Assembly (NCBI GenBank): GCA_011523155.1
Contig: WTHL01000213.1
Location: forward strand, 1-21,854
Origin: Synechococcus sp. PL34863bin_39
Lineage (GTDB): Bacteria > Cyanobacteriota > Cyanobacteriia > PCC-6307 > Cyanobiaceae
DNA: 21,854 bases
Reading direction: 5' to 3'
Under the pieces are notes generated by a model. That model worked only from the letters and a program-made list of their open reading frames with translations, searched no databases and was not told where the DNA came from. The position numbers and the translations under genes are program-made. Positions 6,975 through 16,800 of the stretch are shown piece by piece. Positions within the stretch are counted from its first letter, which is position 1. Every line of letters starts with the position of its first letter.

Positions 6975-7517
6975 TCAGTTCGGTGCCGTCTTGGCAGCGG
7001 CAAATGGAGTCTCGACGAAACCAAGTTCGAGGAGCGTCTGATACGCCTTTTGCCCCTGAGGCTGGGATGGGGTCATCAGACGCACCACCTCCACAAGAAC
7101 CGGGACAGCCACCTCGGGCTGGTTCTGGCGTCGGAACAGGGCTGCCAGTCTCAGATTCGCTTCGGCCAGCAGCCCGAGGGCGGCACGTCCTTTCGTATCC
7201 ATCTCTCGCGGAATGCGAGCATCCAGGCCTCGGAAGGCACCGCTGAGATCCCGATAAAAGGCGAGCAACTGCTTGGCTGCAGACCGCGCATTGTCGTAAT
7301 CCTCGCGGGCCTTGGAGAGGTTCCCAGAGGCGACGGCAGCGTCACCGCGATTGAGAAGGGATTGCACGGCAGCGGTATTGAATCCGGAGCTCGAGGACGC
7401 CAGCACTTTGCTGGCGCTATTGGAGGACTGCTGAGACTCCTGAGCGAACACCGCGCCCGGGGCGGAGATCAGTCCAGCCACCAGAGCCAAGGCCGATAGC
7501 GAGAGGCGTGAACGCAT
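6975..7517 (-). CDS. Exported helical protein of unknown function, 180 aa
   Basis: The N-terminus MRSRLSLSALALVAGLISAPGAVFA-QE is a clear Sec signal peptide with likely cleavage after residue 25. The mature part has a short Ser-rich linker and then helical pairs (VQSLLNRGDAAVASGNLSKAREDYDNARSAAKQLLAFYRDL; LRLAALFRRQNQPEVAVPVLVEVVRLM), which suggests one or two tetratricopeptide-like repeats and hence a periplasmic or thylakoid-lumen binding role. I do not recognise a named family. It lies between plsC (26 bases upstream) and bolA on the same strand. Confidence 0.78.
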   Translation of the reverse strand: MRSRLSLSALALVAGLISAPGAVFAQESQQSSNSASKVLASSSSGFNTAAVQSLLNRGDAAVASGNLSKAREDYDNARSAAKQLLAFYRDLSGAFRGLDARIPREMDTKGRAALGLLAEANLRLAALFRRQNQPEVAVPVLVEVVRLMTPSQPQGQKAYQTLLELGFVETPFAAAKTAPN

Positions 7518-7543
7518 GTAAGGACCACAACGTTGGCCGGACT

Positions 7544-8242
7544 TTAGGGGGAGACCAACGGGCGACCCACAGCGTCACGGGCCGCTTGTTCAGCTGATCG
7601 CATCTGGGAGGCGAGCAGTTGATTGAACGTCTTTGTGGCCTCCCGACCACGGGCCTGCGCTGTCAGGGCTGGACCAAAACAGATCGCCGCCTTGCCCCGC
7701 AGCCGAGGTCTCACCTCGCTGTAGGCGAGGCCGACGGGAACCACCTCAACCGGAACCCCATGGTGCGTGGCCAGCTGGGCGAGACGGGCCAGTCCCTGTT
7801 GCAGACGGATCGGTTCATCGGTGCGATTGATTCGGCCTTCGGGAAACACCACCACCTGCTCTCCAGCGCCCAGAAGATCAATGGCGAAGCGAAGAGTCGT
7901 CAATGAAGGACGCCCCTGATCAACGGCAAAACATCCCAGGCGATGCAGGAACCAACCCTGGGGACCGACCATTTCCGTGCGCGTCACCATGAACCGACAA
8001 TCGCGCCCCGTCACTCTGCGACCGGCCCCCATTGGAAGCATGAGGGCGTCCCAGCGGGCGCGATGGGTTGGCGCGAGCAGCACGGGCCCATGGGTCGGGA
8101 GATGCTCGGCTCCGAGAACGATCCGTTCACGGAAATAGAGGCGCAGCGCCAGGTCCTGGGTCAGGCACATGGCCAGGGGAGCCCAGAAGGGGTCGATGCC
8201 GGAGGAGAGAGCTTGCTCGCGAGTCGCCAGGCTCGAGGTCAC
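7544..8242 (-). CDS. plsC: 1-acyl-sn-glycerol-3-phosphate acyltransferase (PlsC family)
   Basis: A 232-residue lysophosphatidic acid acyltransferase, which adds the sn-2 acyl chain to make phosphatidic acid for glycerolipid synthesis at the membrane. The catalytic HX4D motif is at H60-D65 (HRARWD). FMVTRTEM (84-91) and the substrate-binding FPEGRINR (133-140) follow with family-typical spacing, then EVVPVGLAYSEVRPR. The start is GTG at 8242; an in-frame stop lies close upstream, so it cannot extend far. It is the first gene of a minus-strand run and diverges from pdxJ over 128 bases. Other PlsC-fold enzymes, for example those acting on other lyso-lipids, cannot be excluded from sequence alone. 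Confidence 0.88.
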   Translation of the reverse strand: MTSSLATREQALSSGIDPFWAPLAMCLTQDLALRLYFRERIVLGAEHLPTHGPVLLAPTHRARWDALMLPMGAGRRVTGRDCRFMVTRTEMVGPQGWFLHRLGCFAVDQGRPSLTTLRFAIDLLGAGEQVVVFPEGRINRTDEPIRLQQGLARLAQLATHHGVPVEVVPVGLAYSEVRPRLRGKAAICFGPALTAQARGREATKTFNQLLASQMRSAEQAARDAVGRPLVSP

Positions 8243-8370
8243 CGCGAAGGCTGAGTCGGAGTCAAAGGAAAATTACGACCGGCACGCCTGGATTGGTGCG
8301 CCAACGGGGCAGTTGATCCTGCGGCCGGCTGCCGCGATCTGAATAGAGTCAGCCAGTCAGTGGAGAGACC

Positions 8371-9117
8371 GTGGCGAGCCTCGGCGTCAATATCGATCAC
8401 ATCGCCAATGTGCGCCAGGCACGACGCACCGTGGAGCCCGACCCGGTGCCCATGGCGCTGCTTGCGGAGCTGGGCGGAGCCGACGGAATCACCGTGCATC
8501 TCCGCGAAGACAGGCGCCACATCCAGGATCGTGATGTGGAGCTGTTGAGGCAGACCGTACGGAGTCGTCTGAACCTGGAAATGGCTGCCACCAGCGAGAT
8601 GGAGGCGATTGCTCGACGCATCAAGCCCGACATGGTCACGCTCGTGCCTGAGCGTCGGGAGGAAGTGACCACCGAAGGCGGCCTCGATGTCGCCGGTCAA
8701 CTTGAAGCGCTGAAGGCCCTGGTGACCAACCTGCAGGCCGCAGGCATCCCGGTGAGCCTGTTCGTGGATCCCGACGACATCCAGCTTGAGGCCTGCAAGG
8801 CCACTGGCGCCCGCTGGGTTGAACTCCACACCGGAACCTACGCGGAGGCCAGCTGGGACAGGCAACCAGACGAGCTGGCACGGTTAACCGAAGCCACTGT
8901 GCTGGCACGCAGTCTCGGATTGCGTGTCAATGCAGGTCACGGCCTCACTTATCAGAACGTGGAGCCGGTGGCGGCGATCGAAGGAATGGAGGAGCTGAAC
9001 ATCGGCCACACGATCGTGGCCCGTGCCCTGGCCGTGGGCCTGCAGGCGGCCGTCAGCGAAATGCGGTCTCTGGTTCAGAATCCCCGCCGAGATCCCTTGT
9101 TCGGACGTCTGCACTGA
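8371..9117 (+). CDS. pdxJ: Pyridoxine 5'-phosphate synthase PdxJ
   Basis: A 248-residue TIM-barrel enzyme that condenses 1-deoxy-D-xylulose 5-phosphate with 3-amino-2-oxopropyl phosphate to form pyridoxine 5'-phosphate, the last ring-forming step of the DXP-dependent vitamin B6 pathway in the cytoplasm. Signature segments are [20 protein letters not shown] (1-20), [16 protein letters not shown] (36-51; H43), NLEMA (E70), [21 protein letters not shown] (H190) and the phosphate-binding [11 protein letters not shown] (210-220). The GTG at 8371 fits the conserved start of the family exactly. Its stop overlaps the start of ycf54 by one base (TGATG), so the two are probably co-translated. Confidence 0.97.
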   Translation: MASLGVNIDHIANVRQARRTVEPDPVPMALLAELGGADGITVHLREDRRHIQDRDVELLRQTVRSRLNLEMAATSEMEAIARRIKPDMVTLVPERREEVTTEGGLDVAGQLEALKALVTNLQAAGIPVSLFVDPDDIQLEACKATGARWVELHTGTYAEASWDRQPDELARLTEATVLARSLGLRVNAGHGLTYQNVEPVAAIEGMEELNIGHTIVARALAVGLQAAVSEMRSLVQNPRRDPLFGRLH

Positions 9118-9434
9118 TGACCACCTACTACTTCGTTGCCGCGAGCGAACGGTTCCTCACCGAAGAGGAGCCCCTCGAGGAGGTGCTGAAGGAGCGGAGG
9201 CGTCACTACGCCGAGCAGGGGAAGGAGATTGACTTCTGGCTCGTCAGACGCCCTGCATTTCTTCAAGCCCCTGAACTGGCGTCGATTGCATCAGTCGTTC
9301 CCCAGCCCTCGGCTGCGGTCGTATCCACCGACGCCACCTTCATCACGTTCATGAAGCTGCGCCTTGAGTTCGTGCAGGAGGGTCAGTTCGAAGCCCCGAC
9401 GGCAACGATCAGTGACGCCCTCGCTGAAACCTGA
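9117..9434 (+). CDS. ycf54: Ycf54 (DUF2488), Mg-protoporphyrin ester cyclase assembly factor
   Basis: A 105-residue protein beginning [54 protein letters not shown], with the later STDATFITFMKLRLEFVQEGQFEAP segment. This is the compact Ycf54 family of cyanobacteria and plastids, shown in Synechocystis and plants to be needed for the aerobic cyclase (AcsF/CHL27) that closes the fifth ring of chlorophyll. Length agrees with the family. Its ATG overlaps the pdxJ stop, and the Nif11-like gene follows after 50 bases on the same strand. Its action should be at the thylakoid or cyclase complex. Identification is firm. Confidence 0.95.
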   Translation: MTTYYFVAASERFLTEEEPLEEVLKERRRHYAEQGKEIDFWLVRRPAFLQAPELASIASVVPQPSAAVVSTDATFITFMKLRLEFVQEGQFEAPTATISDALAET

Positions 9435-9484
9435 ACGGGATCGCAGCCAAACCCCGTTCAATGGCATCGAGATCCAGGAGCGCC

Positions 9485-9802
9485 ATGCAACCCAACAAGC
9501 TCCCGGTGGCACAACAAATCGCCCTGCTGGTCAAAGCGCTCGATGGAGCCAAGCGCACCAATGAGGCGCTCGCCAACTGCCGTGACGGCGATGAGATGGT
9601 GGAGGTGCTGCTTGGCGCGTCCGCCAAGCTTGGTCTCGCTCTGAGCCGGCGGGATCTGATCGAAACACCTCCGATTCGGGACTGGATCTGGTTTCGGAAC
9701 AACGATCCCCTGTTCACTGTGGGGGACGGGAAACCGCGTTACCAACAGAACGTTGAAGCGGATGGATCCAGGCAGCGCCGAAAGTTTCTGGGTCTCTTCT
9801 GA
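9485..9802 (+). CDS. Small Nif11-like or unknown protein, 105 aa
   Basis: The N-terminal half (LPVAQQIALLVKALDGAKRTNEALANCRDGDEMVEVLLGASAKLGLALSRRDL) is helical and, especially around the ASAKLGLALSRRDL part, resembles the Nif11 domain found in many cyanobacterial small proteins and peptide leaders. The C-terminal part (PPIRDWIWFRNNDPLF...SRQRRKFLGLF) is aromatic and basic and is not recognised. There is no Gly-Gly leader cleavage site with a cysteine-rich core, so it is unlikely to be a modified-peptide precursor. I choose the ATG at 9485, which has GGAG at 9477-9480; an ATG eight codons upstream lacks such a site. Nif11 similarity is tentative. Confidence 0.65.
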   Translation: MQPNKLPVAQQIALLVKALDGAKRTNEALANCRDGDEMVEVLLGASAKLGLALSRRDLIETPPIRDWIWFRNNDPLFTVGDGKPRYQQNVEADGSRQRRKFLGLF

Positions 9803-9856
9803 CCTCTGACGCAGCTGGGGCCCTTCGACCCGAGTCGGTGAGGAGTCCAATATGGG

Positions 9857-10540
9857 ATGTGGTTCATCCCACCGCTGTTGAGCGCCTCTGCTCGCCACTG
9901 GATCATCGGCGACATCCACGGTTGTCATCAGCCGCTGGATCGCATGCTTGAAGCGCTTCCCTGCACAGACCATCTCGTCTTCTGCGGCGATGTCGTTGGA
10001 CGCGGTCCCGATGTTCCTGACGTTGCCGATCAGGTCTGGAGGTTGGTGAAACAGTCACGGGCGACCTGGCTGATGGGGAACCATGAACAGCGGTTGCTTC
10101 AGGATCCAGCGCTGCAGCTGACGGTTTGGCCCGGCGATGCGGCTCTGCGGCGGCAATGGCACGAGCGTCTCAACACGCTGCCCCTGTGGTTCCAGGGCGA
10201 CGGATGGGTCGCCACCCACGCTGGCTTTGATGCGGAGGGCAGGGCAGATCTGCACATCCGTGAACCGTTCTGGAGGCAGTACGACGGCCGCTACGGCCGC
10301 GTCATTGTCGCCCACACCCCCGGACATGAGGTGCGCCGAAAAGGGGCGATTGTCATGATCGACACCGGCGCTGTCTATGGGGGCCAGCTCACGGCCTTCT
10401 GCCCTGAAACCGATGCGGTCGTGCAGGTGCAGGGGCTTGTGGAGTCGGCCACCATGGGTTCTGGTTCAGGACCTCTGAACACAATGGCGATCGCCTCCTC
10501 CGACCCGGCAGAGCAACGCGTCTGCGACAACCCTTGCTGA
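9857..10540 (+). CDS. PPP-family metallophosphatase (Ser/Thr phosphatase or ApaH-like)
   Basis: A 227-residue calcineurin-like phosphoesterase with all metal-binding motifs: GDIHGC (18-23; D19, H21), GDVVGRGP (44-51; D45), GNHE (74-77), H121 in WVATHAGF and H153 in IVAHTP, followed by MIDTGAVYGGQLTA. This order is that of bacterial PPP phosphatases, which act on phosphoproteins or on diadenosine tetraphosphate. The first and last motifs fit both types, so the substrate is undecided. A GAGGAG-like site (about 9840-9844) precedes the ATG at 9857. The 3' end overlaps the start of recC by seven bases, which places this phosphatase at the head of the recC-recB-recD cluster. Confidence 0.85.
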   Translation: MWFIPPLLSASARHWIIGDIHGCHQPLDRMLEALPCTDHLVFCGDVVGRGPDVPDVADQVWRLVKQSRATWLMGNHEQRLLQDPALQLTVWPGDAALRRQWHERLNTLPLWFQGDGWVATHAGFDAEGRADLHIREPFWRQYDGRYGRVIVAHTPGHEVRRKGAIVMIDTGAVYGGQLTAFCPETDAVVQVQGLVESATMGSGSGPLNTMAIASSDPAEQRVCDNPC

Positions 10541-13500
10541 CGCTGATCCGCAGCAACCGCTCCGAGGTGCTTGCGGCGATGCTCGCAACGAACCTCAGTC
10601 TCAATCCTCCAGACGTTCTGGAGCAGACCCAGGTTGTGGTGAACACCTGGCCGACCAGCCGTTGGCTGGGTGAGCAACTGGCCTTGGCAAATCCTGCCGG
10701 CATCGCCGCCAACCTGCGGTTTCCCTTCCCGACCAGTCTGCTGAGACGACTGGTGGAGGAGACGCTCAATCCAGGAGCAGGCGACCCCGGCGCCGATCCC
10801 TGGCGTGCGCAGAACCTCGTCTGGCCCCTGCTGGACCTCATGCCCAAGCTGCTGGACGATCCCTCCAGCGCGCCATTGCATCAGTGGCTGTCCGCCCGTG
10901 CGATCGGCTGCCTCACCAGCCTTGAACCGGCGCTCTGGCAACTCGCCCGTGCGATGGCGGATGCGATCGATGACTACGGCCTCTACAGGCCCGTCATGGT
11001 CGAGGCCTGGCTGGCCGGCCACGATCAGGACAGCCGCGGGCGGGCCCTTGACCCGCACCTGGCCTGGCAACCCCAGCTGGTTCGGCACCTCCACCACACC
11101 CTCGGCTGCCTTCCCTTCGGCCTGAAGGCGAACCAACTGATCCGACGGATGCAACAGGGATGGAGGCCGGAGCATGTGGATCCCAAACCACTGCGTCTGT
11201 TCGGTCTCAGCAGCCTCGCCCCCGTGCAGATCGCGTTGCTTCAGGCCCTGTCGGCCGTGCGACCGATCGAGCTCTACCTCCTATCGCCCTGCCCTGACCT
11301 CTGGCAACGACGGGCGTCGGAGATGAAGGAGCTGCCGTTGGCAGAGGACTGGCTGTTGGACGTACCTGGTTTCGAAGCTCGCTTCGGGCGACTGGGCGCC
11401 GAATTTCAGCAATTGCTGGAGGGCAGTGGGGAAACGCAGCTGGGTCGTCAACACGAACAGGACCTTTTTTTCCTCCCTGCATCAGCGGCCGGCGAAGGAT
11501 CCAGACCATCAGCCACGCTGCTCGAGCTCCTGCAGGAGCATCTCGTTGATGGAACGGACGCAGGGAGCCTTCCCTTCAGCGACAGCGATCGCTCCCTGCA
11601 GTTTCACGCCTGTCCGGGAAGGCTGCGCCAACTGCAGGTGATACGAGACCAGATCCTTCAGTTGCTGGCGGAGGATCCCACGCTCGAACCGAGAGATGTG
11701 CTGGTGATGACACCCCAGGTGGAGGCCTTTGCCCCCCTGGTGAGCACGGTGTTCGGGGATAGCGATGCCACAGGGGTGCATCTGCCCTGGCGACTGACGG
11801 ACCGCAGTCAGCAGACCGAAGCGGGGCTCACCCAGGCGTTGCTCCAGCTGCTGGCCCTCGGTGGTGACCGTCTCACCGCCTCGGCGTTGGAATCGGTGCT
11901 GGCCAACGCAGCCTTGCTGGGGGCATGGGGGATCGCATCGACTGAAGCGGACCTGATCACGCAGACGCTCCAGGAGGCTGGCTTCCGCTGGGGGCTCGAC
12001 AGCCGGGACCGTGCCGGTGATCCGACCCACAGTCTCCAATGGGCCATCGATCGACTGGCACTCGGACTGATCTTCCCTGAAACGCCCGGATTCGCTCCTG
12101 GCGAAACCGCACCGATGGCACTGCCGGGAAGCCTGGATCAGCAGACGCGATGGCTCCGGTTGCTTCGGCAGCTGCAATCCAGCCTGCAGTGGCTTGGCAA
12201 GAGCCGGTCTGTGAATCAGTGGGTTGCAGGCCTGCGCGAGCAGCTTGCTGCCCTGTTCGGGGATGGTGACGACTGGGCATGGGAGCTCCAGACCATTCAC
12301 GCAGCCTTGACGGACTGGGAGTTGATCGCCGGCGCGTCCATGCTGTCTCTGTCATCGCCCGTGGTTGGCGATGTCCTGTCGGAACGCCTCAGTGAAGGGA
12401 GCGGTCGTTTTGGCCATCGCTCCGGAGCCCTCACCATCAGCGCCCTTGAACCGATGCGCGCGATTCCCCACAAAGTGATCGTGCTGATGGGGCTGGATGC
12501 GGGACTGTTCCCACGGCAACGCCAACGGCCTGGATTCCATCTGATGGAACGCCAACGCCTGCTGGGAGATCCCAACAGCGGTGATCAGGATCGTTATGCA
12601 CTGCTGGAAGCCGTGCTGTCCGCTCGCCAGCATCTGATTGTGAGCTGGAGCAACCGGGATGAACGCACCGGTGAGCGTCTGGAGCCCTCAACACCGGTGC
12701 GTCAGTGGCTCGATCTGCTGGCGCAGGTTCCCGTGCAGGTCCATGCGGCCAGTGGCCTGGAGAGGAGCAACTTTCTGCCCTCGGGCCCCTGGCCTCCGGA
12801 AAGTTGTGATCGACGTCTCCTGCAAGTGAGACGAGAACTTGATGCCAGGCAGCATGACCGCTCCAGGGGCCTCGCCTTCACCGACATCACCGAGACCCCG
12901 CCAGAGCCTGACACCAACGGGACTCCCACTCAACATCCACAACCCTCAGCCTGGGACGATCTGCTGCATTGGATCACCGCACCCCAGGCCCATTGGCTGT
13001 CGGAGCTCAATCTGCATCCGAAGGAGCAGGACAAGGCCGTGCTCGATCTGGAGCCCTTCGTTCTCGATGAACGCCAGCGGGCGGCTCTGCTGCGACGAGA
13101 ACTGCAGGGCCCGGGATCGACTGAGGCCAGGAGCCTTGGCCCTGGGGCCAGCCCGGACTGGCTGCAACTGGAGCGAGGGCGTGGGAGTCTGCCGGCCCAC
13201 ACAGCGGGGCGATTGGAAACCAGCCATCTCCAGGCGCGCTGGGACACCCTGCATGCCTGCCTGGAGGGGTTGGGGGAGGAACATCTCGAACGCCTCGACG
13301 TGGGCGACTACCGGACCGTGATCCCGCGACGAGGTGATCAGCTTGTGCTGATCCACCCAGGCCGGCCACGGACATCACAGCGCCTGCATCTCTGGCTTCA
13401 GCTTCTGCTTGCCGCACAGGCCTGCCCTTGCATCAGCCGCGGTGTCTTGGTCGGGCGCGATGGGCATCGATTCCGTGCCCTTGAACAGATGACATCGCCA

Positions 13501-13815
13501 GACCCTGACGAGGCCGCCGACCTCCTGGGACAACTCGGGAGCTGGCAAGGAGAGTTCAGGACCCGGTGCTGGCCCGTCCCTCCGGAAACCGGCTGGGCAT
13601 TCGCCGCGGGTGAGGCCAAAGGACGCGGTTGGACCAAGGCCCTTGAGGCCTGGCAAGGCAGCGCTTTTCTCCCTGGCGAACGCGAGGACGCAGTCCAACG
13701 GATCTGCTTCGGGTCTGACCTGCCGCTCAGTGAATTGCTCACGGCGAGCCATCAAACCCTGGCACTCCAACTCTTCCAACCGCTGCTGAAGACCCACCGG
13801 GAGTTACGGGCGTGA
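10534..13815 (+). CDS. recC: Exodeoxyribonuclease V gamma subunit RecC
   Basis: A 1093-residue protein, close to the 1122 residues of E. coli RecC. It begins MLTLIRSNRSEVLAAMLATNL, followed by VVVNTWPTSRWLGEQLALANPAGIAANLRFPFPTSLLRRL, the characteristic start of RecC (inactive helicase fold 1A). Later segments such as LQFHACPGRLRQLQVIRDQILQLL and GALTISALEPMRAIPHKVIVLMGLDAGLFPRQRQRPGF are also typical. RecC holds the trimer together and recognises the Chi sequence in the unwound strand; it has no ATP-binding motif, as expected. The start is TTG at 10534, overlapping the phosphatase gene. Its stop overlaps the recB start (GTGA at 13812-13815). The codon and protein pattern are uninterrupted, so it appears intact. 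Confidence 0.93.
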   Translation: MLTLIRSNRSEVLAAMLATNLSLNPPDVLEQTQVVVNTWPTSRWLGEQLALANPAGIAANLRFPFPTSLLRRLVEETLNPGAGDPGADPWRAQNLVWPLLDLMPKLLDDPSSAPLHQWLSARAIGCLTSLEPALWQLARAMADAIDDYGLYRPVMVEAWLAGHDQDSRGRALDPHLAWQPQLVRHLHHTLGCLPFGLKANQLIRRMQQGWRPEHVDPKPLRLFGLSSLAPVQIALLQALSAVRPIELYLLSPCPDLWQRRASEMKELPLAEDWLLDVPGFEARFGRLGAEFQQLLEGSGETQLGRQHEQDLFFLPASAAGEGSRPSATLLELLQEHLVDGTDAGSLPFSDSDRSLQFHACPGRLRQLQVIRDQILQLLAEDPTLEPRDVLVMTPQVEAFAPLVSTVFGDSDATGVHLPWRLTDRSQQTEAGLTQALLQLLALGGDRLTASALESVLANAALLGAWGIASTEADLITQTLQEAGFRWGLDSRDRAGDPTHSLQWAIDRLALGLIFPETPGFAPGETAPMALPGSLDQQTRWLRLLRQLQSSLQWLGKSRSVNQWVAGLREQLAALFGDGDDWAWELQTIHAALTDWELIAGASMLSLSSPVVGDVLSERLSEGSGRFGHRSGALTISALEPMRAIPHKVIVLMGLDAGLFPRQRQRPGFHLMERQRLLGDPNSGDQDRYALLEAVLSARQHLIVSWSNRDERTGERLEPSTPVRQWLDLLAQVPVQVHAASGLERSNFLPSGPWPPESCDRRLLQVRRELDARQHDRSRGLAFTDITETPPEPDTNGTPTQHPQPSAWDDLLHWITAPQAHWLSELNLHPKEQDKAVLDLEPFVLDERQRAALLRRELQGPGSTEARSLGPGASPDWLQLERGRGSLPAHTAGRLETSHLQARWDTLHACLEGLGEEHLERLDVGDYRTVIPRRGDQLVLIHPGRPRTSQRLHLWLQLLLAAQACPCISRGVLVGRDGHRFRALEQMTSPDPDEAADLLGQLGSWQGEFRTRCWPVPPETGWAFAAGEAKGRGWTKALEAWQGSAFLPGEREDAVQRICFGSDLPLSELLTASHQTLALQLFQPLLKTHRELRA

Positions 13816-16800
13816 CGCACCCCCGTTTCGACGCGAATCAGTTCCCCCTCACGCCCGGGGTTCGCCTGCTGGAGGCCAGCGCCGGGACGGGCAAGACCTT
13901 CGCTCTGGCTCACCTTGTGCTTCGACTTCTCAGCGAAGGACCAACCCCCCTGAGCGTGGAGCAGCTGCTGGTCGTCACGTTCACCGAAGCAGCAGCAACG
14001 GAACTGAGGGATCGCATCGCCCATCGGCTTCAGGACGCACTGAGCCTGCTGCAGAGCGACCATCCCAGAGAAGGCGATGGCCCCCTGATGGAGTGGCTGG
14101 AGAGCCAGCACCCCGACCGGCGACGGTTGCTCGAAGGACGACTTCTGCAGAGCCTGGAGCGGCTTGACTGCGCCGACATCACCACAATCCACGGCTTCTG
14201 CCGCCGGACGCTGCAGAGACAAGCCCTGGAGGCGGGACTGGGACCTGCCGTCAGCCTTGAACAGAACGGTCACGAGCGGCTGGAACAGATCGTGCATGAC
14301 TACTGGCAGCAGCACGTGATTGCACTGCCGATGCACCTGCTTGCAGGGTTGCATCAGAAGGGGATCCAGCCGGATGTGCTGACCCAATCGCTGCGGGCTC
14401 TCGATGGTGACCCGGGGCTGCAGCTCGATGCACTGCCCGACGGGATCACGCTGGAGGAGCCGCTCCACCATCAACTGCCAAGGCTGTGGGAGAGAACCTG
14501 GCAAGACTTTCTGGAGCATTGGCCGCAGGCAGAGACCCTTGAAAACGGGCTCGCAGAGGCAGCGCAGGAGCTCAAAACCTTCGGCGCGACCTACAGCCCC
14601 TACCGGCTCAAGCCCAAACTCGACCGCGTTCAGAAGGTGCAGACCTGGATCGACAGCCTGGAGCAGGTGACACCGGGGTACGACGCCGTGCTGGCCCAGA
14701 GCGACCTGCAGAAGTACTTCCACCCAGGCACGTTCACCAAAGCGGCGGCACCCGTTCACGGCGATCAGGTCTCCCTGCCTGAACAGGCGCTGATGGAAGC
14801 CGTCGCGTCACTGGTGGATGGCCTCGCCGAGACTCTGCTGCACCACTTCTGCCACTGGGCCAGGAACGAACTGGTGCGGCGCCGCGAGCGCTGCGGACAG
14901 ATGAGTTTCGGACAACTACTGCAGCAACTCGATCCCGGGCCAGGCAACCAACCCTTGACACCGCTGCTCCAGGCCGTGGCGACGCGTTACAGGGCAGCCC
15001 TGATCGATGAATTCCAGGACACCGATCCGATCCAGTGGCAGATCCTTCGCAGTGCCTTCGGAGCGAAACCGGCCCGCCATCTTCTGGTGATGGTGGGCGA
15101 CCCGAAACAGGCGATTTATCGCTTTCGAGGTGGCGACCTGGACACCTACAGGACGGCGGCGAACGAGGCCGACGACTGCTACGGACTGTTTGAAAACCGA
15201 CGCTCCAGCGCAACCCTGGTGCGTGGCCTCAATGCCCTGATGAAACCGGGACTGGCCCGGACCGGGCTGATGGTTCCTGCAGTGGAGGCCCGTGCTGACA
15301 AAGGCCAGCTGACCATGCCGGACGGCGAATCAGCGCTTCAGTTGCTGAACGTGGAACCGGACCGGCTGGAGGAACAGGTGGCTGCGTACTGCCAGCAACT
15401 GCTGGAGCAGCCATGCACCCTGCACGAACCCAACGGTGCACGCACGCTCCAGCCCGAGGACATCTGCGTGCTGGTTGGTCAACATGCGCAGGCCGAAGCA
15501 CTGCGCAGCGCCCTCGAGCTGCGACAACTGCCGACCCGTCTGGTGAGCAAGGGAGACGTCTTTGAAACGATGGGCGCAACCGCGCTGCAACGCCTGCTCG
15601 ATGCGCTCGCGCAACCCGGACATGGGGGACGCCTGCGACTTCTGGCCGCGTCGGCACTCCTGGGTTGGTCGGCGTCCGAGATCCGCACTGCTGACCAGGG
15701 CACGTGGGATTGCCTGGCGGGCAGGCTCAATCGTCTGGCCGAACGCCTGCCGCGTCTGGGACTGACAGCGGTGCTGGCCCAGCTACAGGGAAGCCAGGGT
15801 GTGGCGCGACTGTCCCTGCGAGGCCGTGTGCTGGCCGACCTCCAGCAATGCGCCGAACTGGTTCAGGAGCAGATGCATCGCTTCGGTCTCGGGGCGGCGC
15901 AGGCAGGCGACTGGCTGCGCCGCCAGCGCCTGCAGGACGGAACTGACGTGCCCGAAGCCCACCGATGCCGCAGCGATGCGGCCGAATCGGCCATCGCAGT
16001 GGTCACAGTGCATCGCAGCAAGGGACTGGAATATCCGGTGGTGATCTGTCCCTATCTCTGGAAAGGCAGCAAAGCCATCAAAGCCGGTGCCCGACAGGTG
16101 GGACGGCGCTGGACACCACCCGGAACGGATCAACCGCACCTTGATCTTCACTGCAATCCCCACTGGGGGCAGGGTCGACACGCTGCGCAGCAGGACAAGA
16201 GGGCACAGGAGGCGGAGGCCGAACGGTTGGCCTACGTGGCCTGTACACGAGCGCAACATCTCCTCGTGCTCGGCTGGCCTGGCCCAGAGCGGGCCGAGAC
16301 AGGCAACCCGCTCAGCCAGTGGCTGACAGGAGAACCCGACGGGGCTTCACTCCCCCTGACAGTCATCGACCTCGACATTCCTGGGCTGCCTCCCCACTGG
16401 CAGCCGCCGAAACCGGCCGGAGATCTGGCGCTCGGCCCCATGCCCAGCCGTTCACTCGACAGCCGATGGGGTCGAGCCAGTTATTCCGCCTGGGCCCATG
16501 CCAAGGTCGCCCTGCCGCCGGAGATGCGCGACGAGGGTCGCGACAACGATGGACTGATCAACGAGCCGATCAGCCCAGCCACAAAGGCAACGCCCACAAC
16601 CGACAACGACGCCCTCAGCTGGAGTGCGCTCGGCCCATTGGCCCGATTTCCCCGCGGTGCAGGGCCGGGGGAGGCTCTCCATCGCATCCTTGAAAGGATC
16701 GACTATGGCGTGATCAAGAACGGTGATCTCCAGCCATGGCGTGACGTCATCACCCAGGAACTGCCCCGAGCCGGGTTGAACATCGACTGGTCAGACAGCG

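Noticed and set aside
8319..8345. Promoter-like TTGATC (8313-8318) and GAATAG (8341-8346) before pdxJ
   Set aside because: The spacing of 22 bases is too long for a normal sigma-70-type promoter.
9803..9856. Possible tRNA T-arm-like stretch (CTTCGACCCGAG) in a short gap
   Set aside because: The gap is only 54 bases and no acceptor or anticodon arm can be drawn.
13752..14759. Minus-strand open frame of 335 codons opposite the start of recB
   Set aside because: Antisense to the Walker A region of recB and without domain features.
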